A stretch of 64,000 bases of DNA from Hymenobacter psychrophilus (lineage in GTDB: Bacteria > Bacteroidota > Bacteroidia > Cytophagales > Hymenobacteraceae): NCBI RefSeq assembly GCF_900107135.1, contig NZ_FNOV01000002.1, positions 372,001 to 436,000 of the forward strand, read 5' to 3'. Shown here one piece after another: positions 49,374-57,671 of the stretch. The translations under genes were made by a program, and so were the position numbers. Positions within the stretch are counted from its first letter, which is position 1. The number at the start of each line of letters is the position of its first letter. Below the pieces are notes generated by a model, which made no database searches, was not told where the DNA came from, and saw only the letters and a list, made by a program, of their open reading frames with translations.

Positions 49374-51635
49374 ATGGGACTCGATTATCACGCTCTACTG
49401 AACCCCTCGCAGGCCGCTGCCGTGATGCAGATTGAAGGCCCCTGCATGATTATTGCCGGCGCCGGCTCGGGCAAAACCCGGGTGCTCACCTACCGCATCG
49501 CTAATCTGCTCGAACAGCAGGTCAACCCGTTCAATATCCTGGCCCTCACCTTCACCAACAAAGCCGCCAAGGAGATGCGCGCCCGCATCGAGAAGGTCGT
49601 GGGTCCGGAGGCCAAGAACCTGTGGATGGGCACGTTTCACAGCGTGTTTGCCCGCATTTTGCGCTCCGAAGCCGATAAAATCGGCTACCCCCGCTCGTTC
49701 ACTATCTACGACACCCAGGACTCCAAAACGCTGATTGGCCAGATTCTGAAGGAGCTGGAGCTGGACGACAAGATGTACAAGCCCAACATGGTGCTGAGCC
49801 GGATTTCGGGGGCCAAAAACAAGCTGATTTCGGTGCAGCAGTACCTCAACGACCCGGTTATCAAGCAGGACGATGAGGCGGCCATGCGGCCCAAGCTGGG
49901 CGTGATTTACCAGCAGTACGCCAACCGCTGCTTCAAGGCCGGGGCCATGGACTTCGACGATTTGCTCTACCAGACCAACGTGCTGTTCAAGGACCACCCC
50001 GACGTGCTCAACAAGTACCAGAACATGTTCCGGTACGTGATGGTCGACGAGTACCAGGACACCAACTACTCGCAGTACCTGATTGCCCGCAAGCTGGCGG
50101 CCAAGGAGCGCAACATCTGCGTGGTGGGCGACGACGCGCAGAGCATTTATGCCTTCCGGGGCGCTGATATTCAGAACATTCTCAATTTCGAGAAGGACTA
50201 CCCCGAACTGCAGGTGTTCAAGCTGGAGCAGAACTACCGCTCGACCCAGAACATCGTGAAGGCGGCCAACTCGGTTATCAAAAACAACCAGGCCCAGCTG
50301 CGCAAAGACGTGTTTTCCGACAATGAGGAAGGCCCGCTGATTGAGGTGTTTAAGGCCTCCTCCGACAACGAGGAAGGCAAACTGGTGGCCCAGAGCATCT
50401 ACGAGGACAAGATGAACCAGCATCTGTCCTATGACAACTTTGCCATTCTGTACCGCACCAACGCCCAGAGCCGGGCGATGGAAGAGTCGTTGCGCAAGCT
50501 CGGCATCAAGTACAAAATCGTGGGCGGCCTGAGCTTCTACCAGCGCAAGGAAATCAAGGATTTGGTGGCCTATTTGCGCCTCACGGTGAACCCCAACGAC
50601 GAGCAGGCGCTGCGCCGGGTTATCAACTACCCCAAGCGCGGCATCGGCGACACGACGCTGGCCAAGCTCATCAATGCGGCCGAGGAAGCCAACCACACCA
50701 TCTGGGAAGTCGTCAGCAACGCCGACAAGTTCCTGCCCACCCGCACGGCCAACCCGATTGTCGATTTTTCAGAGAAAATAAAGGCCTATACCACCGTAGC
50801 GGCCAAGGAAGATGCGTTTGAGGCGGCCAAGTTCATTGCCAAGAACTCGGGTATGATTGAGGAGCTGTATTCCGACAAAAGCATCGAGGGGCTGAGCCGC
50901 TACGAGAACATCCAGGAACTACTCAACGGCATCAAGGCCTTCGTGGAAGACCCCGAGCGCGAGGACAAAACGCTCGGCTCCTTCCTGCAGGATATAGCCC
51001 TGGTGACGGATTCGGACCTCAAGGATGCGGCGCAGGAGGGCGAGCAGGTAACGATGATGACCATTCACTCGGCCAAGGGCCTGGAGTTTCGTAACGTGTA
51101 TATCGTGGGCCTGGAAGAAAACCTGTTTCCGAGCCAGATGATGATTACCTCGCGGGCCGATTTGGAGGAGGAGCGCCGGCTGTTCTACGTGGCCATCACG
51201 CGGGCCGAGAAGAAGCTCACGCTCAGCTACGCCACTTCGCGCTACCAGTGGGGCAATTTGCGCAGCTGCGAGAAAAGCCGCTTTCTGGATGAAATCGACC
51301 CCAAATACGTCGACTTCAAGTTTTCTTCGGGCCCCGGACCCGACCGGGCCGGGCCGGGCGAGTCGCCGTTCGGCCATGTGTTTGAGCGCCGCTCGAACCT
51401 GGTGCCGCCTCCGCCCCGCAAGACCGTTGCGACCAAGTACGTGGCCCCCGCCGACTTTGTGCCCTCCGACACCAGCAAGCTGGAAGCCGGCCAGCGCGTG
51501 GAGCATCCCAAGTTTGGCTTCGGTAAAGTCACCAGCCTCGAAACCGTGCAAGGTTCCACCAAAGCCATTATTCAGTTCGAGGAAGTGGGCGAAAAAACGC
51601 TGCTCCTGAGCTTCGCCAAGCTACGGGTGCATTAA
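49374..51635 (+). CDS. pcrA: ATP-dependent DNA helicase, UvrD/PcrA family
   Basis: Protein of 753 residues. Helicase motifs in order: Q motif LNPSQAAAVMQIEGP, Walker A IIAGAGSGKTRVL (motif I), LALTFTNKAAKEMRARI (Ia), DFDDLLYQT, VDEYQDTNYSQY (II), VVGDDAQSIYAFRGADI (III), LEQNYRSTQNIV (IV), MTIHSAKGLEFRNVYIVGLEENLFPS (V) and EEERRLFYVAITRAEKKLTLSYA (VI). A C-terminal tail (about 690-753) has HPKFGFGKVTSLE, a Tudor-like PcrA/UvrD tail known to bind RNA polymerase. A superfamily 1A 3'-5' translocase for nucleotide excision repair, replication restart and RNA polymerase backtracking. Confidence 0.96.
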   Translation: MGLDYHALLNPSQAAAVMQIEGPCMIIAGAGSGKTRVLTYRIANLLEQQVNPFNILALTFTNKAAKEMRARIEKVVGPEAKNLWMGTFHSVFARILRSEADKIGYPRSFTIYDTQDSKTLIGQILKELELDDKMYKPNMVLSRISGAKNKLISVQQYLNDPVIKQDDEAAMRPKLGVIYQQYANRCFKAGAMDFDDLLYQTNVLFKDHPDVLNKYQNMFRYVMVDEYQDTNYSQYLIARKLAAKERNICVVGDDAQSIYAFRGADIQNILNFEKDYPELQVFKLEQNYRSTQNIVKAANSVIKNNQAQLRKDVFSDNEEGPLIEVFKASSDNEEGKLVAQSIYEDKMNQHLSYDNFAILYRTNAQSRAMEESLRKLGIKYKIVGGLSFYQRKEIKDLVAYLRLTVNPNDEQALRRVINYPKRGIGDTTLAKLINAAEEANHTIWEVVSNADKFLPTRTANPIVDFSEKIKAYTTVAAKEDAFEAAKFIAKNSGMIEELYSDKSIEGLSRYENIQELLNGIKAFVEDPEREDKTLGSFLQDIALVTDSDLKDAAQEGEQVTMMTIHSAKGLEFRNVYIVGLEENLFPSQMMITSRADLEEERRLFYVAITRAEKKLTLSYATSRYQWGNLRSCEKSRFLDEIDPKYVDFKFSSGPGPDRAGPGESPFGHVFERRSNLVPPPPRKTVATKYVAPADFVPSDTSKLEAGQRVEHPKFGFGKVTSLETVQGSTKAIIQFEEVGEKTLLLSFAKLRVH

Positions 51636-51773
51636 GCTGATTCCGGCCTTCTTGCGCTCCTTTGCGTTACTTTAGGCAAACGTAGCGCGGCAACAGCCGC
51701 CTACGCTGCCTCTGCCAAACCTTGCCCGACCGGCTTCTGTGCTGAAGGCACTGCCCGCAGGGCGCGTTTGGCG

Positions 51774-51781
51774 TATATTTG
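51774..51781 (+). promoter_or_regulatory. -7 box of DUF4290 gene
   Basis: TATATTTG, an exact TAnnTTTG match, 20 bases before the start codon at 51802. Confidence 0.45.
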
Positions 51782-51801
51782 ATCTTTCGCATACCATTTT
51801 C

Positions 51802-52527
51802 ATGACCCTTCCCTCCCTTCATAAGCACGAGTTGCTCCAGCGCGAATACGGCCAGAGCACCTTCCAGCTCGTGCAGCAGTTGGCCGGCATTGAGGACCGC
51901 GACGAGCGGACCCGCCGGGCCCAGCAGATCGTGCAACTCATCTTCCGCCTGCAGCCCGCGCTGCGCGACCAGCCCGACAGCCAAGCTACGGTCTGGAACC
52001 ACATCTTCGAAATGGCCGACGGCGAGCTGGACGTGGATGCGCCTTTCACACTGGCTGCCCAAGTGAACCTGGGGCCGCCCAAGCGCCTCGCTTATCCGGC
52101 CAAAGGCCCTAAGTTCCGGGCCTATGGGCAAGCCATAGAGCAGCTCGTGGCCCAGGCCCTGACGCTGGAAGACGCCACCGAACGCGAGCAGGCGGCCATT
52201 ATCATCGGCCGCACGATGAAGTTCCTGTACCGCTCCCACAACAAGGAGAATGCCAAGGACCTCACCATCATCAAGCACCTGCGCGAGCTATCGGGCGGCG
52301 AGTTAAACCTGGATGCTGACTGTGTGCAGGCCGAGAATCTGTTCGAGTTTGCCAGCACCGGTGGCCGGACAGCGTCATTCATCGTGCCTCAGCCCCGCCA
52401 GGAACGCGACGGCAGCGGCAACCGCCGTAGTGGTGGTGGTGGCAGTAACAGTGGCGGCAACCGGCGCGACAAGCAGCGCCGTGGCGGCCGCAAAAACCGC
52501 CAAGAGCCCCAGCAGCCCCCGCAGTAG
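51802..52527 (+). CDS. DUF4290 family protein
   Basis: Protein of 241 residues, ATG at 51802 (MTLPSLHKHELLQREYGQST). DUF4290 features: LLQREYGQSTFQLVQQLAGIEDRDERTRRAQQIVQLI, WNHIFEMADGELDVDAPF, LAYPAKGPKFRAYGQAIEQLV and GRTMKFLYRSHNKENAKD. Almost all helical to about residue 185; the end is a Gly/Arg/Asn-rich low-complexity tail (about 200-241) with basic runs (RRDKQRRGGRKNRQ), similar to RNA-binding tails. DUF4290 is specific to Bacteroidota and often sits before murA, as here. Function unknown; a link to cell-wall synthesis is only inferred from position. Confidence 0.9.
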   Translation: MTLPSLHKHELLQREYGQSTFQLVQQLAGIEDRDERTRRAQQIVQLIFRLQPALRDQPDSQATVWNHIFEMADGELDVDAPFTLAAQVNLGPPKRLAYPAKGPKFRAYGQAIEQLVAQALTLEDATEREQAAIIIGRTMKFLYRSHNKENAKDLTIIKHLRELSGGELNLDADCVQAENLFEFASTGGRTASFIVPQPRQERDGSGNRRSGGGGSNSGGNRRDKQRRGGRKNRQEPQQPPQ

Positions 52528-52536
52528 AGTTTTGCG

Positions 52537-52649
52537 GAGCTATTGGCTGACAGCTGTTAGCTAATAGCTTTTCAGTGCTTGGATCCGCCCCATTCAATAC
52601 CGAACATCAAGCTAACAGCTAGCAGCTGTCAGCTGTCAGCTAATAGCTC
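52537..52649. repeat. Inverted repeat, AGCTGTTAGCT family
   Basis: GAGCTATTGGCTGACAGCTG (52537-52556) plus TTAGCTAATAGC is inverted at 52609-52649. It fills most of the gap between the DUF4290 gene and murA and ends six bases before the murA start. Confidence 0.8.
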
Positions 52650-52654
52650 AACAC

Positions 52655-53959
52655 ATGGCCTCTTTTGAAGTAATTGGCGGTAAGCCGCTGCATGGTGAAA
52701 TTATGCCTCAGGGCGCAAAAAACGAAGCCCTGCAGATTCTGTGCGCCGTGCTGCTGACCAGCGAGCCGGTCACCATCAGCAACGTGCCCGACATCCGCGA
52801 CGTGAACAAGCTCATTGAGCTGCTCCGCGATTTAGGCGTGAAAGTGGGCAAGCTGAGTTCGGACTCTTACCTGTTCCAAGCCAACAACGTGAACCTGGCC
52901 TACCTCGACACGCCCGAGTTCGTGGCCCAGGCCGGGGCCTTGCGGGGGTCGGTGATGATTCTGGGGCCCATGCTGGCCCGCTTCGGGCGCTGCCAGTTGC
53001 CCAAGCCCGGCGGCGACAAAATCGGACGCCGGCCAATGGACACGCATTTTCTGGGCCTTGAAAAACTGGGTGGCAAGCTCACGCTCGAGGGCAAAGACTT
53101 CTACCGCATTAAGGCTGAAGACGGCCTGACCGGTGCCTACATGATGCTGGATGAGGCCTCGGTAACAGGCACGGCCAACATCGTAATGGCCGCGGTGCTG
53201 GCGAAGGGCACCACCACCATTTACAACGCCGCCTGCGAACCATATTTGCAGCAACTGTGCAAAATGCTGGTACGCATGGGCGCGAAAATCAACGGTATCG
53301 GCTCCAACCTGCTTACTGTTGAAGGCGTGGAGCAGCTCGGTGGCACCGAGCACCGCATGCTACCCGACATGATTGAAATCGGCTCGTTTATCGGCCTGGC
53401 CGCCATGACGGGCTCCGAAATCACCATCAAGGATTGTCAGATTGCCGAGTTGGGCCTTATCCCCGACACATTCCGTAAGCTGGGCATCAAGCTGGAATTT
53501 CGAGGTGACGATATTTACATTCCGGCCCAGCAGCACTACGAGATTGACACCTACCTCGACGGCAGCATCCTCACCATTTCCGACCACACCTGGCCTGGCT
53601 TCACGCCCGATTTGCTCAGCATTGTGCTGGTAGTGGCTACCCAGGCCAAGGGCACGGTACTCATTCATCAGAAGATGTTCGAGTCGCGCCTGTTCTTCGT
53701 CGATAAGCTCATCGACATGGGCGCCCAGGTGATTCTCTGCGACCCGCACCGGGCCACCGTTATCGGCCTCAACCACCAGAAACGCCTACACGGCATCACC
53801 ATGACCTCGCCCGACATCCGGGCCGGTGTGGCCCTGCTCATTGCCGCTCTTTCGGCCGAGGGCCGCAGCGTGATTGAGAATGTGGAGCAGATCGACCGCG
53901 GCTACCAGCACATCGACCAGCGCCTGATTGCACTGGGAGCCCAGATTCGGCGGCTGTAA
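52655..53959 (+). CDS. murA: UDP-N-acetylglucosamine 1-carboxyvinyltransferase, Asp-type active site
   Basis: Protein of 434 residues. It adds enolpyruvate to UDP-GlcNAc, the first committed step of peptidoglycan synthesis. Family motifs: GAKNEALQILCAVLLT (about 21-36), AGALRGSVMILGPMLARFGRCQLPKPGGD and RPMDTHFLGLE. The position of the catalytic Cys (Cys115 in E. coli, normally PGGCxIG) is Asp121 here (PGGDKIG). This Asp version occurs naturally in several lineages and cannot be alkylated by fosfomycin. The sequence shows the substitution directly; resistance is an inference. Ends before a strong terminator. Confidence 0.96.
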   Translation: MASFEVIGGKPLHGEIMPQGAKNEALQILCAVLLTSEPVTISNVPDIRDVNKLIELLRDLGVKVGKLSSDSYLFQANNVNLAYLDTPEFVAQAGALRGSVMILGPMLARFGRCQLPKPGGDKIGRRPMDTHFLGLEKLGGKLTLEGKDFYRIKAEDGLTGAYMMLDEASVTGTANIVMAAVLAKGTTTIYNAACEPYLQQLCKMLVRMGAKINGIGSNLLTVEGVEQLGGTEHRMLPDMIEIGSFIGLAAMTGSEITIKDCQIAELGLIPDTFRKLGIKLEFRGDDIYIPAQQHYEIDTYLDGSILTISDHTWPGFTPDLLSIVLVVATQAKGTVLIHQKMFESRLFFVDKLIDMGAQVILCDPHRATVIGLNHQKRLHGITMTSPDIRAGVALLIAALSAEGRSVIENVEQIDRGYQHIDQRLIALGAQIRRL

Positions 53960-54010
53960 TTTCACTGGTGAGTAGTTGCTAGTGAGTAGTTGGCCTGGCC
54001 TTTTTAATAG

Positions 54011-54046
54011 CTGCCCGGCTCCCGTTTAGGGGGCCGGGCAGTTTCG
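54011..54046 (+). terminator. Terminator of murA
   Basis: CTGCCCGGC pairs with GCCGGGCAG, with further GGGG/CCCC pairing in the loop, followed by TTTCGTT. 52 bases after the murA stop codon. Confidence 0.75.
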
Positions 54047-54144
54047 TTCAGGAGCGGTACAGCAGGTTACCTTCCAACAGGTCGGGTATGAAGTGCAGGT
54101 GCTAGCCCGCTTTGCCCAGTCATGTCCAGTAAAAAACCTGCCGT

Positions 54145-55056
54145 ATGCGTATCCCGATTTTATTGTGGTTGAGTTTAACAGCAGGGTTGCTGAACTGCGG
54201 CAACAGCCAGTCGTCGATGGGCGAGCCATCAGCCGAAGTTGCTGCGGATGCTGCAGTAGCGGACGGTGCAGTTATGGAAGTACCCCCGCCTCCTCCCCCA
54301 CCTGACGTCCCGGGTCCAGAAGCCAAACAATATACCACCACCTCAAATGGCACTCCAGCTGGCGAACCTACTTCCGCCACGCCGGCCGCTAACCGCAAAC
54401 TGGTGTATCACGCCACGGTGCGAATGAAAGTGGCTAGTCTGGCCCGCGCCAACCAGCGTATGGATAGCCTCACCCGGGCCCTTGGGGCTTTCGTGGAAGG
54501 AGCTTCGGAAGAGCGCGAGGATGGCCAGTGGCGGCACGAGATGAAAATTCGCGTTGCGCCGGCCCGCTTTCAGGCTTTGTTAAGCGGACTGGGCCGCTTT
54601 GGCGTGGTCGAATCCAAGCAGCTGACCACCGACGACGTAACGGCCCAGCACGCCGACATATCGGCCCGGCTGGCTTCCAAGCGGGCGCTGGAACAACGGT
54701 ACCTGGAATTACTGAAGCGGGCGAACAAAGTGTCCGACATGCTGGAAATTGAGCAGAAAGTAGGCGAAATCCGCGAGGATATTGAGTCAACCCAGAGCCG
54801 CCTGCGCGCCCTCAACGATGAGGTGGGCTACTCTACCATCACGCTCACCTATTACCAGGAGCTCAGCCAACGCCGCCCCGATGCGCCGATGCTCTCCTTC
54901 GGAAGTCGGCTGCTGGCCTCGTTCTATGGTGGCTGGGAGCTGCTGACCGACCTCCTGCTGGGCCTTGTGGCCGCCTGGCCGTTGCTGCTACTACTGGCAG
55001 CCGGCACAGCCACCGTGCAAGCCTGGCGACGCCGACGGGCCAGCCGCGTCAAGTAA
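54145..55056 (+). CDS. DUF4349 lipoprotein
   Basis: Protein of 303 residues. Lipobox LLNC at residues 15-18. After a Pro-rich linker (PPPPPPPDVPGP) is the DUF4349 domain: KLVYHATVRMKVASLARANQRMDSLTRALGAFVEGASEE, VAPARFQALLSGLGRFGVVESKQLTTDDVTAQHADISARLASKRALEQRYLELLKRANKVSDMLEIEQKVGEIREDIE (a long coiled coil) and EVGYSTITLTYYQEL. A C-terminal helix (WELLTDLLLGLVAAWPLLLLL) would insert in a membrane. DUF4349 proteins occur widely as membrane-linked proteins of unknown role. Confidence 0.9.
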   Translation: MRIPILLWLSLTAGLLNCGNSQSSMGEPSAEVAADAAVADGAVMEVPPPPPPPDVPGPEAKQYTTTSNGTPAGEPTSATPAANRKLVYHATVRMKVASLARANQRMDSLTRALGAFVEGASEEREDGQWRHEMKIRVAPARFQALLSGLGRFGVVESKQLTTDDVTAQHADISARLASKRALEQRYLELLKRANKVSDMLEIEQKVGEIREDIESTQSRLRALNDEVGYSTITLTYYQELSQRRPDAPMLSFGSRLLASFYGGWELLTDLLLGLVAAWPLLLLLAAGTATVQAWRRRRASRVK

Positions 55057-55179
55057 CAAGCTGCCTTTTTCAGCATCTCCCCCCCCCGAACAGATCCGGT
55101 ACGCATAGGCGGCTGCTTCCAGGCTATAGGCACCAATGATAGCGCTTATTAACCCATTGATATAACTGATTTCAGCTGG

Positions 55180-55235
55180 CTTTTTATGCAGAACGCCCCG
55201 CCAACATAAGTCGGCGGGGCGTTCTGCATAAAAAG
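55180..55235. terminator. Strong bidirectional terminator
   Basis: A perfect 23-bp stem, CTTTTTATGCAGAACGCCCC plus GCC with its complement, around a 10-base loop. A/T runs at both ends suit both the DUF4349 gene and the convergent holin-like gene. Confidence 0.9.
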
Positions 55236-55246
55236 TCAACCGGAAT

Positions 55247-55582
55247 CTAATCGGTAATCAAGCCCACTATCGAAGTAGCCAACGAAAGCACAATACTGAA
55301 CAACAACGCTGAGAAGAAGCCATCAATCTCGAAACCGGCCATTAGGTAGCTGGCCAGCATGATAATCAGGGCATTGATTACAAACAGGAACAGACCGAGC
55401 GTTAGAATGGTAATGGGCAGCCCGATGATTTGCAAAATGGGCTTTACCACTGCGTTGAGGATGGCCAACACGACAACCAGAATCATGGCGTCGCTGAAGC
55501 CGCGGATGTAGGCCCCGGGCAGGAAGGTAGCCAGCAGGTACGCGACGATGGCCGAGAGGATAAACTTGAGAATGAAGCCCAT
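55247..55582 (-). CDS. Phage holin family 4-type membrane protein
   Basis: Protein of 111 residues, mostly membrane helices (about 1-20, 30-55, 57-80 and 88-110). Sequence features of PF04020 (phage holin superfamily IV): MGFILKFILSAIVAYLLATFLPG at the start, DAMILVVVLAILNAVVKPILQIIGLPITILTLGLFLFVINALIIMLASYLMAGFEIDGFFSALLFSIVLS. Despite the name these are widespread housekeeping inner membrane proteins not linked to phage; no phage genes are near. Function unknown. Confidence 0.88.
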   Translation of the reverse strand: MGFILKFILSAIVAYLLATFLPGAYIRGFSDAMILVVVLAILNAVVKPILQIIGLPITILTLGLFLFVINALIIMLASYLMAGFEIDGFFSALLFSIVLSLATSIVGLITD

Positions 55583-55721
55583 AAGTCAAAAAGAAGGTTC
55601 AGGTGAGAGAATACAGTATTCAGGGAGTTGAATACTATACGCGCACAGGTGTTTTCAGTTGCCCGTGTTCCGTTGTGAGGCGACGAGAATAGTAGCCGCC
55701 AACCGGACCCAAGCACTTACA

Positions 55722-56810
55722 TTACTCAATGGTGCGGGCTTTGAGGCGACCCTGCGAAACGGCCATCCAGTTGGCCATGTGGAAGAGTAAACGAGCACCG
55801 ACGATGGCATTCCACTCGGTGTCGCCGGGTGCTACCTCGTTCAGGTCGCAGCCAATAATAGTACGGCCCGAGCGCACCACCATGCGCAGCAGGTACACGG
55901 CCTGCTCGAACTCGAGGCCGCCGGGTACGGGGGTACCGGTACCGGGGCAAAGCTTGGGGTCGAGGCCGTCAATATCAAAGCTCAGGTACACTTTCTGCGG
56001 AAGTTGGGCAATGATTTTCTTGCACTCCTTCTTCCACGACTTACCGCCCAGCATTTCCGATTGCAGGAAACGGTCGGCGAACAAGGCCACGCGGCCATTG
56101 CTCTGGTCGATGAAATCGGCTTCCTGCTGGCAGTAGTCCCGGATGCCAACCTGCACCAGCTTCTTCACCTGGGGCAGCTGCAGGGCGTTGTGCATGATGG
56201 AGGCGTGCGAGAATTCGAAGCCTTCGTAGGCGGGGCGCAGGTCGCAGTGGGCGTCGATCTGCAGAATGCCGAACTCCTCGTGGCGCTCGGCCAGTGCGTG
56301 CAGGTAACCCAGCGGTGTGCTATGGTCGCCGCCGAGTACTACCACGCCCTTGCCGGCATCGAGCAACGCGCCGGTTTTAGCCTTTAGCCACTCCAGCAGG
56401 GCCCGCCCGCGCTGGTTGATGCGCTCAATGTTAAGGGCATGCTCGGCGCGGCCCTCTTTGGGCTGGCCCTCTTCGAGCCAACCGATGTAGCCTTCGGCCA
56501 GCGGACGCAGTTCCTCGCTTTCGGCCGCAATGGCGGCATCGAGCTTCTCCATGGCCAGCCCCATACGCCAGGCTTCAGGCAAGTCGGGGTCGTAGAGGTC
56601 AACCTGCAGCGAGGCTGTATGGATGGCCTCGGGCCCCTGGGCCGTACCAGCCCGGTACGACACGGTTACTTCCCAAGGAACGGGCACTACCACCACCTGA
56701 GCTTCTTCGGGCGTGAAAGGTAGCCCGAACAGCCCGCCGGCAGCATCGGCAAGGGCATTGGGGTCGAAAGTAGCCAGCTTTTGTTCGAGTGCAGATGCGG
56801 AATTGGCCAT
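55722..56810 (-). CDS. Agmatinase / formimidoylglutamase-family ureohydrolase
   Basis: Protein of 362 residues, ATG at 56810 (MANSASALEQKLATFDPNAL). Manganese-binding motifs of the arginase family: GGDHSTPLGYLHAL (His), LQIDAHCDLRPAYEGFEFSHASIMHNAL (DAHxD, His) and LSFDIDGLDPKLCPGTGTPVPGGLEF (SxDxDxxDP). It hydrolyses a guanidino compound, most likely agmatine to putrescine and urea, or formimidoylglutamate. Which of these is not settled from the sequence. A Bacteroidota-specific long N-terminus (about 100 residues before the first motif) is present. No other polyamine gene adjoins. Confidence 0.88.
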   Translation of the reverse strand: MANSASALEQKLATFDPNALADAAGGLFGLPFTPEEAQVVVVPVPWEVTVSYRAGTAQGPEAIHTASLQVDLYDPDLPEAWRMGLAMEKLDAAIAAESEELRPLAEGYIGWLEEGQPKEGRAEHALNIERINQRGRALLEWLKAKTGALLDAGKGVVVLGGDHSTPLGYLHALAERHEEFGILQIDAHCDLRPAYEGFEFSHASIMHNALQLPQVKKLVQVGIRDYCQQEADFIDQSNGRVALFADRFLQSEMLGGKSWKKECKKIIAQLPQKVYLSFDIDGLDPKLCPGTGTPVPGGLEFEQAVYLLRMVVRSGRTIIGCDLNEVAPGDTEWNAIVGARLLFHMANWMAVSQGRLKARTIE

Positions 56811-56865
56811 GGAAAGAGAGATGTTAAGGCTTGAAGATGGAAGAACAAGGTAAAATGGTACTACT

Positions 56866-56944
56866 GCGAAAATCCGTTTCGCGACGAGCAAAGCGAGTTC
56901 CCCACGGAGGAACTCGCTTTGCTCGTCGCGAAACGGATTTTCGC
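56866..56944. repeat. Perfect 36-bp inverted repeat
   Basis: GCGAAAATCCGTTTCGCG begins a 36-base left arm (56866-56901) that is perfectly inverted at 56909-56944 around a seven-base loop. It lies between cheC and the ureohydrolase gene. No second copy in this window. Confidence 0.95.
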
Positions 56945-56975
56945 GGTGCGGTAGCACGGCACTTCAAAGATACGT

Positions 56976-57614
56976 TTAGGCGCCTAACTGATGGCCGCCC
57001 ATAAAGTCGTAATTACGAATAATGGCAATAATTTTATCGAACGTGTCACGGTCGAAGAAAATCATCAGCGGCAACTCCACCGAGTTATCCTTGTCCGAAA
57101 ACTGAGTTATCACCGAGAAAATAAGCGGCTGCACCATCGGATTGTCGTGCAGCAGGCTCCGTAGAGCGGCATCCATATCCCCCTGCGGATGAGCGGGTGG
57201 GGCCCCGTAGATGCGGGCCTTGAGGATGTTGGCCAACTGCGTTACCAGCGAACCGGTGATGATGTTGCTGATTTCGAGCAGCAGCGACTCCTGCATATCG
57301 TCGATGGCAATGGAGTCGGTGGTTTGCATGCGCAGGCACACTCGCGAAAGGCGCTGCACATGCTGTCCGGAGAAAAACATGAGCGTAGTGCCGTTAAAGT
57401 CGCCCCGGATATCGGACTGAATAACGACGTGGCCGGCCTGCAGTTCGCTCACCTTATCCAAGATGCTGCTTCCCGAGACAATGTCGAGGTTGGGCACTTC
57501 GAGCAGCACCTTCTCCTGGGCCACCACCGCGAACGAGTCGGCGGCGCGGGCCAGGCCGATGTTCAGGATTTCGCGGATGATATCGCGCTCCAGTTCCGTC
57601 ATGTGCAATTCCAT
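56976..57614 (-). CDS. cheC: CheC-type chemotaxis phosphatase
   Basis: Protein of 212 residues. CheC acts as a CheY-P phosphatase with two conserved ExxN active sites, both present: E15/N18 in REILNIGLARAADSF and E114/N117 in LLLEISNIITGSLVTQL. The protein lacks the extra receptor-binding domain of longer CheC versions. It is the last gene of the chemosensory operon. CheC usually works together with CheD to balance receptor modification; CheD, CheR and CheB are not in the window. A start at MTELERD (four codons in) is equally possible. Confidence 0.9.
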   Translation of the reverse strand: MELHMTELERDIIREILNIGLARAADSFAVVAQEKVLLEVPNLDIVSGSSILDKVSELQAGHVVIQSDIRGDFNGTTLMFFSGQHVQRLSRVCLRMQTTDSIAIDDMQESLLLEISNIITGSLVTQLANILKARIYGAPPAHPQGDMDAALRSLLHDNPMVQPLIFSVITQFSDKDNSVELPLMIFFDRDTFDKIIAIIRNYDFMGGHQLGA

Positions 57615-57671
57615 AGGGTTCAGATGAAAGGGCAGGCTACCTGAGCAACCGGCCAGACTGCAATACGAAAG

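Noticed and set aside
54026..54229. 67-codon minus-strand frame upstream of the DUF4349 gene
   Set aside because: Cys/Thr-rich with no plausible start context, overlapping the murA terminator and the DUF4349 start.
55247..55582. Phage remnant signalled by the holin name
   Set aside because: PF04020-type proteins are ordinary membrane proteins across Bacteroidota, and no other phage gene is near.
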